Shown here: positions 1 to 8,061 of the stretch, piece after piece
Position numbering within the stretch: the stretch's first letter is position 1
Layout: every line of letters starts with the position of its first letter
Assembly (NCBI RefSeq): GCF_000430625.1
Contig: NZ_AUMJ01000037.1
Location: 1 to 63,006 of the forward strand
DNA: 63,006 nt
Source: Aneurinibacillus terranovensis DSM 18919
Lineage (GTDB): Bacteria > Bacillota > Bacilli > Aneurinibacillales > Aneurinibacillaceae
Direction of reading: 5' to 3'
Program-made: the position numbers and the translations under genes
Notes under the pieces: generated by a model
Told to the model about the DNA's origin: nothing
The model's input: the letters and a program-made list of their open reading frames with translations, nothing else
Database searches by the model: none

Positions 1-78
1 ACGCCTTGTCCGAAGCCGATTCATCTCATGACGGAAGTCACGAGTGTTCTCGGCTAATTCATAAAAGGAAGAAGGCAT
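1..78 (-). CDS. Partial N-terminus of an unknown protein
   Basis: An ATG at 78-76 opens a minus-strand frame that stays open to the left edge and gives 26 residues starting MPSSFYELAENTRDF. The peptide is rich in charged residues and looks helical. The start lies 29 bases after the stop of the upstream membrane-protein gene on the same strand, so the two could be one transcript. Upstream of the ATG there is only a weak purine stretch and no clear ribosome binding site. I do not recognise the family; with so few residues the frame could also be spurious. Confidence 0.4.
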   Translation of the reverse strand, partial: MPSSFYELAENTRDFRHEMNRLRTRR

Positions 79-106
79 TAAAACGCAATGTCTTTTTCTT
101 ATCTGC

Positions 107-667
107 TTATCCGGAAGTTGAAAAGAGCCCGATTCCCAGCCGCTCATGCTTAATAATGTAATGTTGCGGAGATTTTTTCCATTTCTGCACCCGAAAAATT
201 GTGATGATTCGGGGGATACTAAGTATCAAATGAAAGCTGAGCATAAAAAAACCGGTAATCAGGCCCCACCAGGCAGCCGCAAATAAACCGGAGGCAATCC
301 CTACAACAAAAAACATGCATTCCGCCTGTTGATAGTTCGAAATGGAGAGGAAGCTGCTGGTCCTCCATCCTCCCCACGGAGAGAGCAGTGCATCAATATG
401 CCAGCGAGGAGACAGGGAAGACGTGAAGCAAAAAGTGGAAAAAGAAGCTCCCTGAATCAACCAGAGCACGGGAATAAGGCCGAACGAATGAATGATCGAT
501 TCTTTGCTTATATGGAGATAGCGCTGGGCAAAAAGAAATGAAGAAGCAAACAAAATAAGTTGAAGTCCAATCATCGGAAGTTTCCACCGGTATCGGTAAT
601 ACAGTGTATACGTGTAAAAGGTATTATTTTTATCTAACTTTTCTTTAGGTGCCTTCTTTTGCTTCAC
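107..667 (-). CDS. Hypothetical membrane protein
   Basis: A 186-residue protein starting at GTG, preceded by a GAAAGG ribosome binding site (679-684) at 11 bases. The N-terminal 25 residues are basic and polar, followed by about four hydrophobic segments (roughly residues 30-48, 58-76, 115-133 and 135-155) and a basic C-terminal tail. This suggests a small integral membrane protein with both ends in the cytoplasm. It is divergent from the dehydrogenase-like gene to its right, and a perfect palindrome lies between them. I do not recognise the family and assign no function. Confidence 0.6.
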   Translation of the reverse strand: MKQKKAPKEKLDKNNTFYTYTLYYRYRWKLPMIGLQLILFASSFLFAQRYLHISKESIIHSFGLIPVLWLIQGASFSTFCFTSSLSPRWHIDALLSPWGGWRTSSFLSISNYQQAECMFFVVGIASGLFAAAWWGLITGFFMLSFHLILSIPRIITIFRVQKWKKSPQHYIIKHERLGIGLFSTSG

Positions 668-682
668 GGAATAACTAACCTT

Positions 683-721
683 TCATAATAAATTTTGATT
701 TCCTTTTCAAATTTATTATGA
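683..721. repeat. Perfect 13-base inverted repeat in a divergent intergenic region
   Basis: Arms TCATAATAAATTT (683-695) and AAATTTATTATGA (709-721) are perfect inverted copies around a 13-base loop. The palindrome sits between two divergent start codons, so a two-sided operator is more likely than a terminator; it has no GC-rich stem. Confidence 0.7.
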
Positions 722-770
722 CATGAATTAATATGGTTGAATATCCCTTATTGTGATAGGGAGTGATTTT

Positions 771-1961
771 TTGACTACCGAAAAAGAATTGTGGGGGGTT
801 ATCGGCTCTGGAAAAGCGGGAGAAACCGTTTGCCGTTTTTTATCAGCCAATGGGTGTGCCGTATTGTATTTGGATAACGCACAGAAGCAGCTATCTTCAG
901 CCAAAAGAAAGACAAACGGAGAAATTATCTATATTTCTTCCCTCGAAAATATTTTCGGGGTAGACTATCTTCTCTATATAGGTACGTATCCTTTTGTACG
1001 AGCTGATGATGAAGTAGCTGTGCGGGAACTTTACGATATGATTAAAAAATTGCAGGAGCATGTAAAGGTACGTTCTTCTCAACAAAGCCAGTTTCCGCTC
1101 CTCCTGCTTGGCCGCCCTTTCCCTCTCGGTACAGAACAGAAGATAACCCTTTTTTTAGTAGATAGAGGGATCAACATGTCTTTCGTTTCTTTTCCTGTTC
1201 TCATATCCGACAATGAAGTGGGGGGTGCCCGGGTTCCGCAGGGCGTTATCATTGGCTGCGCGGACTGCGCTGATAAAAGAGTTAAGCGGCTCAGGCTCGG
1301 ATTGCGAAATTTCTCCCTGCCGATTATGATTATGCCCCGCCGCGAGGCTGAATTGCTTGCCATCATCTGCTGTTATCAGATGTACGAGGCACATACGGTT
1401 GAAACCCTTATGGAATGGTGTGAAAATAATAGATGTGATGGTGCGACGATTCTTCGTGGGGCAGGGCTTATTTCTACAATGGGACAGAAGGCTCCTTCCT
1501 ATGAAATAACGCCTATCCGGTGGGTGATGAATCTTATTCGATCCGTTCTAATGGATAAGAACGAGGGCCCATTTACTATTGCCGTATGGAAAGCAGGTTT
1601 ACATGGAGAACGGGCTAAAGTTAAGGAAATCGCGGGGCTTATCGGCACTGGCTCTCTTCATGTATATGGAACCTCTTTGGATGCAAACGAAGACATCCCC
1701 AAACAAGGCCATGTTTCATTTATGTCTTATCGTGATAAATGGGAAACACTGAACAGGGCAGATGCCCTCGTCATTTTATCTCCGCATCCGGAATTCTCTT
1801 CCGTGCTTTTGAAAGATTGGCTTACATATAAATCCCGCTTAACAAACCCGTTTATTATTGACTGCTGCAATTTCTATGAGCCGGATGAGCTCAGGGCCAT
1901 CGGCTATACGTACATTAGTCTAGGGAGAAAAATGCACCTAAATACTGTCACTCAGGTATAA
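771..1961 (+). CDS. UDP-glucose/GDP-mannose dehydrogenase-like protein, probably not catalytic
   Basis: The fold is that of the UDP-glucose dehydrogenase family: an N-terminal Rossmann NAD motif (GVIGSGKAGE, about residue 9), a central helical domain, and a C-terminal UDP-binding domain starting IAVWKAGLHG and ending with IIDCCNFYEPDEL and YTYISLGR, close to the family's usual ending. The central motif GFGGSCFPKD with the catalytic cysteine is not present; the matching region reads LRGAGLISTMGQ. At 396 residues it is shorter than typical enzymes of about 440. I chose TTG at 771 because AGGGAG (758-763) is well spaced before it; GTG at 753 is in frame but has no binding site. It may bind a nucleotide sugar or be a degenerate paralogue. 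The stop overlaps the sigma-F promoter of gin. Confidence 0.75.
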   Translation: MTTEKELWGVIGSGKAGETVCRFLSANGCAVLYLDNAQKQLSSAKRKTNGEIIYISSLENIFGVDYLLYIGTYPFVRADDEVAVRELYDMIKKLQEHVKVRSSQQSQFPLLLLGRPFPLGTEQKITLFLVDRGINMSFVSFPVLISDNEVGGARVPQGVIIGCADCADKRVKRLRLGLRNFSLPIMIMPRREAELLAIICCYQMYEAHTVETLMEWCENNRCDGATILRGAGLISTMGQKAPSYEITPIRWVMNLIRSVLMDKNEGPFTIAVWKAGLHGERAKVKEIAGLIGTGSLHVYGTSLDANEDIPKQGHVSFMSYRDKWETLNRADALVILSPHPEFSSVLLKDWLTYKSRLTNPFIIDCCNFYEPDELRAIGYTYISLGRKMHLNTVTQV

Positions 1962-1984
1962 AACGGAATAGAATAGGGAAAAAT
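1956..1984 (+). promoter_or_regulatory. Sigma-F promoter of gin
   Basis: GTATA (1956-1960) and GGGAAAAAT (1976-1984), separated by 15 bases, fit the sigma-F pattern GTATA / GGnnAnAnT. The -35 overlaps the stop codon of the preceding gene. In B. subtilis csfB/gin is sigma-F dependent, which agrees. Confidence 0.7.
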
Positions 1985-2014
1985 GGCACTTAAAAAGCGA
2001 AGGATGATTTTTCC

Positions 2015-2194
2015 ATGGAGAAGGATGAGCACTGTATTGTTTGTGGCAAACAAGGAACAGAGGGTTTATTTATATTTAATTCTTTTGTTTGTAAAAACTG
2101 TGAGCAGGAAATGGTAGCAACTGATGCCTGCGATGATAAATATCTTTATTTTATTAAACAGATGCGTCAGATTTGGATGAAACAAAATGCATAG
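2015..2194 (+). CDS. gin: Anti-sigma-G factor Gin (CsfB)
   Basis: A 59-residue protein starting MEKDEHCIVCGKQG with two CxxC pairs (Cys7/Cys10 and Cys26/Cys29) that match the zinc-binding core of Gin (CsfB), which binds and inhibits sigma-G in the forespore until engulfment is complete. The motif VCKNCEQEMVATDA is the part most like the B. subtilis protein. AAGGAT (2000-2005) lies 9 bases before the ATG. The gene has its own sigma-F promoter and a terminator directly behind it, so it is monocistronic. Position agrees: in B. subtilis csfB lies close to yaaO and tmk. It is short enough to be missed by length-filtered gene finders. Confidence 0.88.
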   Translation: MEKDEHCIVCGKQGTEGLFIFNSFVCKNCEQEMVATDACDDKYLYFIKQMRQIWMKQNA

Positions 2195-2210
2195 GCCCGT
2201 AAAACAAATT

Positions 2211-2238
2211 CCTTCTTGAACCCTAAGAAGGTTTTTTT
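2211..2238 (+). terminator. Rho-independent terminator of gin
   Basis: CCTTCTT, a 7-base loop, AAGAAGG, then seven T residues. Confidence 0.85.
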
Positions 2239-2302
2239 CTTTTTCCCCAGGTATGGGAGAATGATAGAATAGAAAAAACAAAAGGGAAGGGGACCGCAAG
2301 AC

Positions 2303-3781
2303 TTGAACCAGAACAAGGCGCCGCTCTATGAAGCGCTTTTAACCTATGAAAGAAAAAAAAACGTATCTTTTCATGTTCCTGGTCATAAGGACGGGACTAT
2401 ATTTGATGGACAGGCAAAGGAGCGTTATGCAGCAGTTCTGGCGATGGACGGAACAGAAGTGGAAGGCTTAGACGACCTTCACCATCCTCGCGGGGCAATT
2501 GCTGATGCCCAGCAGCTTGCCGCCGAAGCCTTTGGCGCTGACCAAACGTTTTTCCTGGTTGGAGGTTCGACAGCGGGGAATTTGGCGGCTGCCTTAAGTC
2601 TCTGTGATGCAGGGGATTGCATTATTGTGCAGCGGAATGCGCACAAGTCGGTATTTAATGGACTCCTACTTGCAGAAGCCCATCCGGTCTTTGTTTTTCC
2701 AAATGTGGAGCCGGAGACCGGAGTCGCACTCGGTTTAACGGACGCGGATGTTTCCCCGGCATTACAGGCCTACCCGGATGCAAAGGCGGTTTGGATTACA
2801 AACCCTAATTATTACGGGATGGGTCAAGATATAAAAAAAATTGCCCACGTGTGCCATCGTGCAGGAGTTCCGCTCATCGTCGACGAGGCGCACGGAGCCC
2901 ATTTTGGACAGTCCGCTAATGTACCGGTATCTGCCTTAGCTTCAGGGGCGGATCTAGTGGTCCAATCTACACATAAGATGCTGACTTCCATGACGATGTC
3001 TTCTATGCTTCACGTTAAAGGAGACCTGATCCCACGGGAACGGCTGGCGGCGGTGCTTGCGATGATTCAGTCCAGCAGCCCATCCTATCCTTTGATGGCA
3101 TCCCTTGATGTCGCACGCAGGCATCTTGTAATAGAAGGCAGAAAGATACTTTATCGGACGGTAGAGAGGTTGGAGAATAAGAGAGAGCAAATTCAAAGCG
3201 AGCTTACCTGCCTTTCCATTTACGGAGGAGGCTCGCATGTGTTCAGCAGGGACCCGTTGAAGTGGGTCGTTACCTGCAAACACCCATCGGTGAGCGGGTA
3301 TCGGCTGCTTACGTGGTTACAGGAAATGGGCTGTATTGCCGAGATGGCCGATACGCGAAATGTTGTACTTGTATTTTCCATCGATATAAACGACATCTAC
3401 ATAGACAAACTGCACACCGCTCTCTTGCGAATCGATGAAACCATAAGGAATTCTTCTTCCCTAGAAGAACAGGACATACCCATAAGCGATACTGTTGCGG
3501 TTTTCGCCAAACCGGGTACGGTATCAGAAGTAACGATGTCTCTTCGAACGTCTTTTATGAGCACGAGAAAAATCGTGCCAATAGAGCAAGCCATTGGCTG
3601 TTATTGCGCGGAAATGGTGATTCCATATCCACCTGGTATCCCTCTTCTCCTTCCTGGAGAATCAATCATGCCGCATCACCTTGAGGCCATTCGCCACATT
3701 AGAGAAGCAGGAGGAGTATTCCAAGGTGCGGCTGATGATGAAATGAAGACGATAGCCGTGTTGTCCAAGAAGCAATTATAA
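2303..3781 (+). CDS. yaaO: Orn/Lys/Arg decarboxylase family protein YaaO
   Basis: A fold-type I PLP enzyme of 492 residues, similar in length to B. subtilis YaaO (about 480). DEAHGAH begins at Asp194 (contacts the PLP pyridine nitrogen) and STHKM contains the Schiff-base Lys225. The family ending with PYPPGIPLLLPGE is intact. It probably decarboxylates lysine, arginine or ornithine to a polyamine or precursor; the substrate cannot be read from the sequence. The start is TTG with GGAAGGGG upstream. It is followed by a terminator and then the arginine deiminase operon, so two arginine- or ornithine-related functions sit side by side, though transcribed separately. Confidence 0.88.
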   Translation: MNQNKAPLYEALLTYERKKNVSFHVPGHKDGTIFDGQAKERYAAVLAMDGTEVEGLDDLHHPRGAIADAQQLAAEAFGADQTFFLVGGSTAGNLAAALSLCDAGDCIIVQRNAHKSVFNGLLLAEAHPVFVFPNVEPETGVALGLTDADVSPALQAYPDAKAVWITNPNYYGMGQDIKKIAHVCHRAGVPLIVDEAHGAHFGQSANVPVSALASGADLVVQSTHKMLTSMTMSSMLHVKGDLIPRERLAAVLAMIQSSSPSYPLMASLDVARRHLVIEGRKILYRTVERLENKREQIQSELTCLSIYGGGSHVFSRDPLKWVVTCKHPSVSGYRLLTWLQEMGCIAEMADTRNVVLVFSIDINDIYIDKLHTALLRIDETIRNSSSLEEQDIPISDTVAVFAKPGTVSEVTMSLRTSFMSTRKIVPIEQAIGCYCAEMVIPYPPGIPLLLPGESIMPHHLEAIRHIREAGGVFQGAADDEMKTIAVLSKKQL

Positions 3782-3798
3782 AATAGAAAAAAACACGA

Positions 3799-3826
3799 GA
3801 GTGAGAAATTTTTCTTACTCTTTTTT
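3799..3826 (+). terminator. Terminator of yaaO
   Basis: GAGTGAGAAA pairs with TTTCTTACTC (one G-U pair) and is followed by a run of six T residues. Confidence 0.75.
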
Positions 3827-3925
3827 CATATCTACTTCTTAGTCCTAAATATTCAAAGTTAAGTTTCTTTATTCTATTATTTTGCCCTATATACAAACGG
3901 TATGCAGTATAAGAAAAAAAGGATT

Positions 3926-4138
3926 ATGGATGAAAAGGCTTACAGAAACCTGACTTTTTTAAAAAAAACAGGGGCTGCTCACTTCCCGGATGTTTATGAA
4001 TTAATGAATATTCATTCGTATAGTTGGATTGTCATAACAGGAAAAAGTGATTATTTTCACAAGCGGGCAGCGCAGTACGCCACAACGGTGCTAGAGCAAG
4101 TCTCCTATAATAAAAGCATCAAGAGGAATTCCTCATGA
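3926..4138 (+). CDS. Doubtful small ORF upstream of arcA
   Basis: An open frame of 70 residues (MDEKAYRNLTFLKKT...) ends 27 bases before arcA. An in-frame ATG at 3902 would add 8 residues. The best binding site, AAAGGA (3918-3923), is only 2 bases before the ATG, which is poor. The frame also covers an ArgR-like palindrome, a Crp/Fnr-like palindrome and a perfect TATAAT, which together suggest that this stretch is the arc control region. I recognise no family. It may be a chance open frame; if real, it would be a small leader gene of the operon. Confidence 0.3.
   Translation: MDEKAYRNLTFLKKTGAAHFPDVYELMNIHSYSWIVITGKSDYFHKRAAQYATTVLEQVSYNKSIKRNSS
4003..4016. promoter_or_regulatory. ArgR-like (ARG box) palindrome
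   Basis: AATGAATATTCATT is a perfect palindrome of TGAAT/ATTCA half-sites, with another ATGAATTA half-site just before it (3996-4003). TGAAT half-sites are typical of ARG boxes, but the spacing is not the usual one, so the assignment to ArgR is tentative. Confidence 0.4.
4046..4061. promoter_or_regulatory. Crp/Fnr-type operator, probable ArcR site
   Basis: AGTGATTATTTTCACA is an inverted repeat GTGA-N6-TCAC, the Crp/Fnr family pattern and similar to the ArcR site described upstream of arcA in B. licheniformis. Its centre is about 64 bases upstream of the start expected from the TATAAT at 4106. The likely binder is the regulator encoded at the other end of the operon. Confidence 0.5.
4083..4111 (+). 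promoter_or_regulatory. Candidate activator-dependent promoter of the arc operon
   Basis: A perfect -10 TATAAT (4106-4111) has no recognisable -35 at 17 bases (CACAAC-like sequence), as expected for a promoter that needs an activator. The leader to arcA would be about 48 bases. A second, weaker candidate is TTCAAA-N17-TATTAT at 3852-3880. Confidence 0.4.
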
Positions 4139-4165
4139 AAGGCTAGCAAAATGGAGGAGAACGAT

Positions 4166-5398
4166 ATGAGACATCCATTGCATGTAACATCAGAAATAGG
4201 TGAACTGAAGACGGTCCTTCTTCATCGGCCGGGTAAAGAGGTTGAAAACTTAACGCCGGAATATCTTGAGAGACTTCTATTTGATGATATCCCGTATTTA
4301 CCTGCTGTTCAAAAGGAGCACGATTATTTTGCGACAACACTCAGGAACCGGGGAATTGAAGTGGTATACCTGGAAAAGCTCGCAGCGGAAGCTCTGCATA
4401 CAAAAGAACTCCGTGAAATGTTTGTCGAGGATATCCTGAATGAAAGCAAAGCGAACATCAATGGTGCCTACCATACGCTGAAAGAGTTTCTTTTGTCGAT
4501 GGCCAATGAAGAGTTAGTTCTGAAGACGATGGCGGGAATTCGTAAAAACGAAATTAAGGAAGAAAAGAAAACGCATTTATATGAAATGATGGAAGACAAA
4601 TATCCTTTTTATCTCGATCCGATGCCGAACCTGTATTTTACGAGGGACCCGGCAGCAGTCATCGGGGAAGGAATATCAATCAACAGGATGAGCCGTGGGG
4701 CACGCCGCCGCGAGTCTCTATATATGCAGTACATTATGAAGTATCACCCGCGGTTTGCGCCTCACAAAATCCCCATCTGGTTTAACCGGGATTATCGGTT
4801 CTCCATGGAGGGTGGCGACCAACTGGTCTTAAGCAAACATGCGATTGCCATCGGCATTAGCGACAGGACAACCGCTCATGCGGTTGAACGGATGGCTCTG
4901 AGCCTGTTTGTCGGACAAAAAGATATCAAAAAAATTGTGGCGATAGAAATCCCAAAATCACGCGCATTTATGCACCTGGACACCGTATTTACCATGGTGG
5001 ATTATGATAAATTTACGATTCATCCAGCCATCCAGGGACCAAACGGTGAGATGAGAATTTATATTCTCGAACCGGGAGAGGAAGCGGATAAGGTCAAAAT
5101 AGACGAACGCAGCAATTTAATTGAAACGTTACAGGAAGTACTGGAACTGGACGAAGTGGTCCTTATTCCATGCGGTGGCGGAGACAGCATTGCGGCAGCC
5201 CGGGAACAGTGGAATGACGGTTCCAATACGCTGGCCATTGCTCCAGGTGTTGTCGTCACGTATGACCGAAACTATGTTTCCAATGAACTGCTCCGCGAGA
5301 GCGGCATTGAAGTCGTGGAAGTCATGAGTTCAGAATTGGCCCGCGGTCGCGGCGGCCCACGCTGCATGAGTATGCCGCTTGTCCGCGAAGATATCTGA
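4166..5398 (+). CDS. arcA: Arginine deiminase
   Basis: Hydrolyses L-arginine to citrulline and ammonia, the first step of the arginine deiminase pathway in the cytoplasm. At 410 residues it has the family's usual length. Visible signatures are [10 protein letters not shown], the GGDQL segment, the HLDTVFT histidine region and the C-terminal [15 protein letters not shown] with the nucleophile Cys400. I chose ATG at 4166 because GGAGGAGA (4153-4160) precedes it by 5 bases; the in-frame ATG at 4151 would put that binding site inside the gene. It is the first gene of arcA-argF-arcD-arcC. Confidence 0.96.
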   Translation: MRHPLHVTSEIGELKTVLLHRPGKEVENLTPEYLERLLFDDIPYLPAVQKEHDYFATTLRNRGIEVVYLEKLAAEALHTKELREMFVEDILNESKANINGAYHTLKEFLLSMANEELVLKTMAGIRKNEIKEEKKTHLYEMMEDKYPFYLDPMPNLYFTRDPAAVIGEGISINRMSRGARRRESLYMQYIMKYHPRFAPHKIPIWFNRDYRFSMEGGDQLVLSKHAIAIGISDRTTAHAVERMALSLFVGQKDIKKIVAIEIPKSRAFMHLDTVFTMVDYDKFTIHPAIQGPNGEMRIYILEPGEEADKVKIDERSNLIETLQEVLELDEVVLIPCGGGDSIAAAREQWNDGSNTLAIAPGVVVTYDRNYVSNELLRESGIEVVEVMSSELARGRGGPRCMSMPLVREDI

Positions 5399-5447
5399 CT
5401 ATAGCAAAATCTTAAATCTATCATGAAATAAAAGGGAGAGATTCATC

Positions 5448-6437
5448 ATGGCATTCAATTTAAAAGGCAGAAGCTTCCTCACATTAAGAGACTTTACGTC
5501 AAAAGAAATCGGGTATCTGCTTGATTTAGCAAAGGAACTGAAAGAGTTAAAATATGCCGGCATTCAGAAAAAGATGCTGGAAGGGAAGAACATCGCATTA
5601 ATTTTTGAAAAGCCGTCCACCCGTACCCGCTGTGCTTTTACTGTTGCCTGTATTGATGAAGGAGCCCATCCTGAATATTTGGGCAAGGGGGATATTCAGT
5701 TAGGGAAAAAAGAATCGACAGCAGATACCGCAAAAGTATTAGGCCGTATGTTTGATGGCATTGAGTTCAGGGGATTTAAACACGAAACCGTGGAGCAATT
5801 GGCAGCCAATGCGGGTGTCCCGGTTTGGAACGGGCTGACGGATAAATATCATCCGACCCAGATTCTCGCTGACTTCCTCACAATTAAAGAACATGTCGGC
5901 CGTTTAAAAGGAGTTAAACTCGCATACGTAGGAGACGGCCGGAATAACATGGCGAACAGTTTGCTTGTCGGTTCCGCAAAAATGGGGCTTGATTTCAGAA
6001 TCGCAGCACCGAAATCCTTATTCCCGGACCCCGAAATTGTTGCGTACGCTGAAAACGTGGCAAAAGAAACAAATGCCCATATTCTTATCACCGAAAATGT
6101 CGATGAGGCTGTGAAGGGAGCGGATGCTATCTATACGGATGTATGGGTTTCCATGGGTGAGGAGGATAAATTTGAAGAGCGCATTAAACTTCTCCAACCG
6201 TACCAGGTTAATATGGACATGCTTGACAAGACCGAAAATGAAGATGTTATTTTCCTCCACTGCCTGCCGGCATTCCATGATTTAGACACGAGTGTTGGTC
6301 GGGAAATCTTCGAAAAATACGGCTTAAAAGAGATGGAAGTCACGGACGAAGTCTTCCAGAGCCGTCACTCTGTTGTATTCGATGAAGCGGAAAACCGGAT
6401 GCATACGATTAAAGCTGTGATGGTGGCTACATTGTAA
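5448..6437 (+). CDS. arcB: Ornithine carbamoyltransferase (catabolic, ArcB)
   Basis: In the deiminase pathway this enzyme splits citrulline with phosphate into ornithine and carbamoyl phosphate. The 329-residue protein shows the carbamoyl-phosphate motif STRTR (residues 57-61), HPTQ, and the ornithine-side HCLPAFHD near residue 270. AAAGGGAGAG precedes the ATG. The family cannot be divided into anabolic ArgF and catabolic ArcB by motif alone; the catabolic role is inferred from its place between arcA and arcD. A long hairpin follows in the 152-base gap before arcD. Confidence 0.93.
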   Translation: MAFNLKGRSFLTLRDFTSKEIGYLLDLAKELKELKYAGIQKKMLEGKNIALIFEKPSTRTRCAFTVACIDEGAHPEYLGKGDIQLGKKESTADTAKVLGRMFDGIEFRGFKHETVEQLAANAGVPVWNGLTDKYHPTQILADFLTIKEHVGRLKGVKLAYVGDGRNNMANSLLVGSAKMGLDFRIAAPKSLFPDPEIVAYAENVAKETNAHILITENVDEAVKGADAIYTDVWVSMGEEDKFEERIKLLQPYQVNMDMLDKTENEDVIFLHCLPAFHDLDTSVGREIFEKYGLKEMEVTDEVFQSRHSVVFDEAENRMHTIKAVMVATL

Positions 6438-6481
6438 CATGTCATTCGCTAAATCAATCAACCCTTTTTTCCATAAGAGGA

Positions 6482-6540
6482 TGGCTTCCCTTCTTCTACT
6501 TCCCCTCCCCCTTTCTTTTTTACAGGAGGGAGGGAAGCCA
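6482..6540 (+). repeat. Long hairpin between arcB and arcD
   Basis: TGGCTTCCCT (6482-6491) and AGGGAAGCCA (6531-6540) are perfect inverted copies, and CCCTCC (6503-6508) pairs with GGAGGG (6525-6530) inside. There is no T-run, so it is more likely an mRNA processing or stability element than a terminator. TTACAGGAGGGA occurs twice here (6520-6531 and 6551-6562). Confidence 0.6.
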
Positions 6541-6589
6541 CTCCCTAATGTTACAGGAGGGAATTGAAATAAAACATGGGGTGAGAACC

Positions 6590-8011
6590 ATGAAAAATAA
6601 CCAACTTGGAATTTTACCGCTTATCGCGTTAGTTGTCGGGTCCATGATCGGTGGTGGAGCTTTTAACCTGCCAAGCGATATGGCTTCCGGCGCCAACAGC
6701 GGTGCTGTGATTATCGGCTGGGTGATTACCGGAATTGGCATGATTACACTGGCGCTGGCGTATCAAAATCTTGCAAACCGCAGGCCGGAACTTGACGGCG
6801 GGATTTACAGTTACGCGAGGGCCGGTTTCGGAGAGTTTATCGGTTTTAACAGCGCGTGGGGATACTGGATTTCCGCGTGGCTTGGCAACGTGGCTTACGC
6901 GACTCTATTATTCAGCGCATTGAGTTATTTCTTCCCTGTCTTTGGAAAAGGTAACAACCTGCCATCCATTATTGGGGCATCGATTATCATCTGGGTTGTC
7001 CAGACGTTAGTGCTGCGCGGCGTTAGAGAAGCTTCTCTCGTAAACGTCATTACAACGGTTGCGAAACTTGTGCCGATATTTCTTTTCTTAATCATCATGA
7101 TTTTTGCTTTCCACAGCGATGTATTCCTAAAAGACTTCTGGGGGAAAGGAACCGGGTTTAACTGGCTTACGGTGAAAGATCAGGTTAAAAACACGATGCT
7201 TGTTACACTGTGGGTATTCATCGGAGTAGAGGGTGCTGTTGTTCTCTCCGGTCGTGCGAAAAATCGCCGTGATGTGGGGCGGGCAACCGTCATCGGTTTA
7301 CTCGGGACGATGGTGATTTACATTCTTATCTCCGTGATGGCCCTCGGGGTATTAAACCAGCCGCAATTAGCAAAGCTTAGCACACCTTCTATGGCATTTG
7401 TTATGGAGCACGTAGTAGGTCGCTGGGGCGCCGTCATCATTAATCTTGGACTGGTTGTTTCACTGCTGGGTGCTTTGCTTGGCTGGACGTTACTGGCGGC
7501 AGAGATACCGTATGTGGCAGCCAAAGACGGTGTGTTTCCTAAAATACTGGCAAAAGAAAATAAAAACGGCAGTCCAAGCGCTTCACTGTGGCTGACGAAT
7601 GGGTTAATTCAACTGTTTATTCTCCTTGTTTTATTTGCTTCATCAACCTATCAGGCTCTGTATTCAATGGCCAGTGTGGCGATTCTTTTGCCTTATTTGT
7701 TCTCCGCTCTCTTCCAGGTGAAACTTTCTGTGACAGGAGAAAGCTATCAACCGGGTGAGGCGCGCGGAAAAGACAAATTTTACGGAATCATGGCCACTCT
7801 TTATTCAATCTGGCTGGTGTACGCGGCCGGAATGTCTTACCTGCTTATGACCGCTATTCTTTATACACCCGGAATTTTGGTATACATGAAAGCTCGAAAA
7901 GAAAGCGGTGCAAAAGCATTTAAAAGTTACGAGGCAGGACTTGCCGTTGTTATCGCTATGGCGGCGATAACAGCCGTTTACTTAATGGCCACCGGCAAAA
8001 TAGCCCCTTAA
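6590..8011 (+). CDS. arcD: Arginine/ornithine antiporter ArcD (APC family)
   Basis: A 473-residue integral membrane protein with about 12 hydrophobic segments and the amino acid-polyamine-organocation family N-terminus ([19 protein letters not shown]). It exchanges external arginine for internal ornithine across the cytoplasmic membrane, closing the deiminase cycle without energy cost. The start at 6590 is preceded by GGGGTG (6578-6583) at 6 bases; an in-frame ATG at 6548 would add 14 unlikely residues. Specificity for arginine/ornithine is inferred from the operon, since APC antiporters of this branch include other basic amino acid carriers. Confidence 0.92.
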   Translation: MKNNQLGILPLIALVVGSMIGGGAFNLPSDMASGANSGAVIIGWVITGIGMITLALAYQNLANRRPELDGGIYSYARAGFGEFIGFNSAWGYWISAWLGNVAYATLLFSALSYFFPVFGKGNNLPSIIGASIIIWVVQTLVLRGVREASLVNVITTVAKLVPIFLFLIIMIFAFHSDVFLKDFWGKGTGFNWLTVKDQVKNTMLVTLWVFIGVEGAVVLSGRAKNRRDVGRATVIGLLGTMVIYILISVMALGVLNQPQLAKLSTPSMAFVMEHVVGRWGAVIINLGLVVSLLGALLGWTLLAAEIPYVAAKDGVFPKILAKENKNGSPSASLWLTNGLIQLFILLVLFASSTYQALYSMASVAILLPYLFSALFQVKLSVTGESYQPGEARGKDKFYGIMATLYSIWLVYAAGMSYLLMTAILYTPGILVYMKARKESGAKAFKSYEAGLAVVIAMAAITAVYLMATGKIAP

Positions 8012-8061
8012 CAATCGAAACGTTAGAACAGGTGAACGTATGCAACAGGAGGGATCACATT

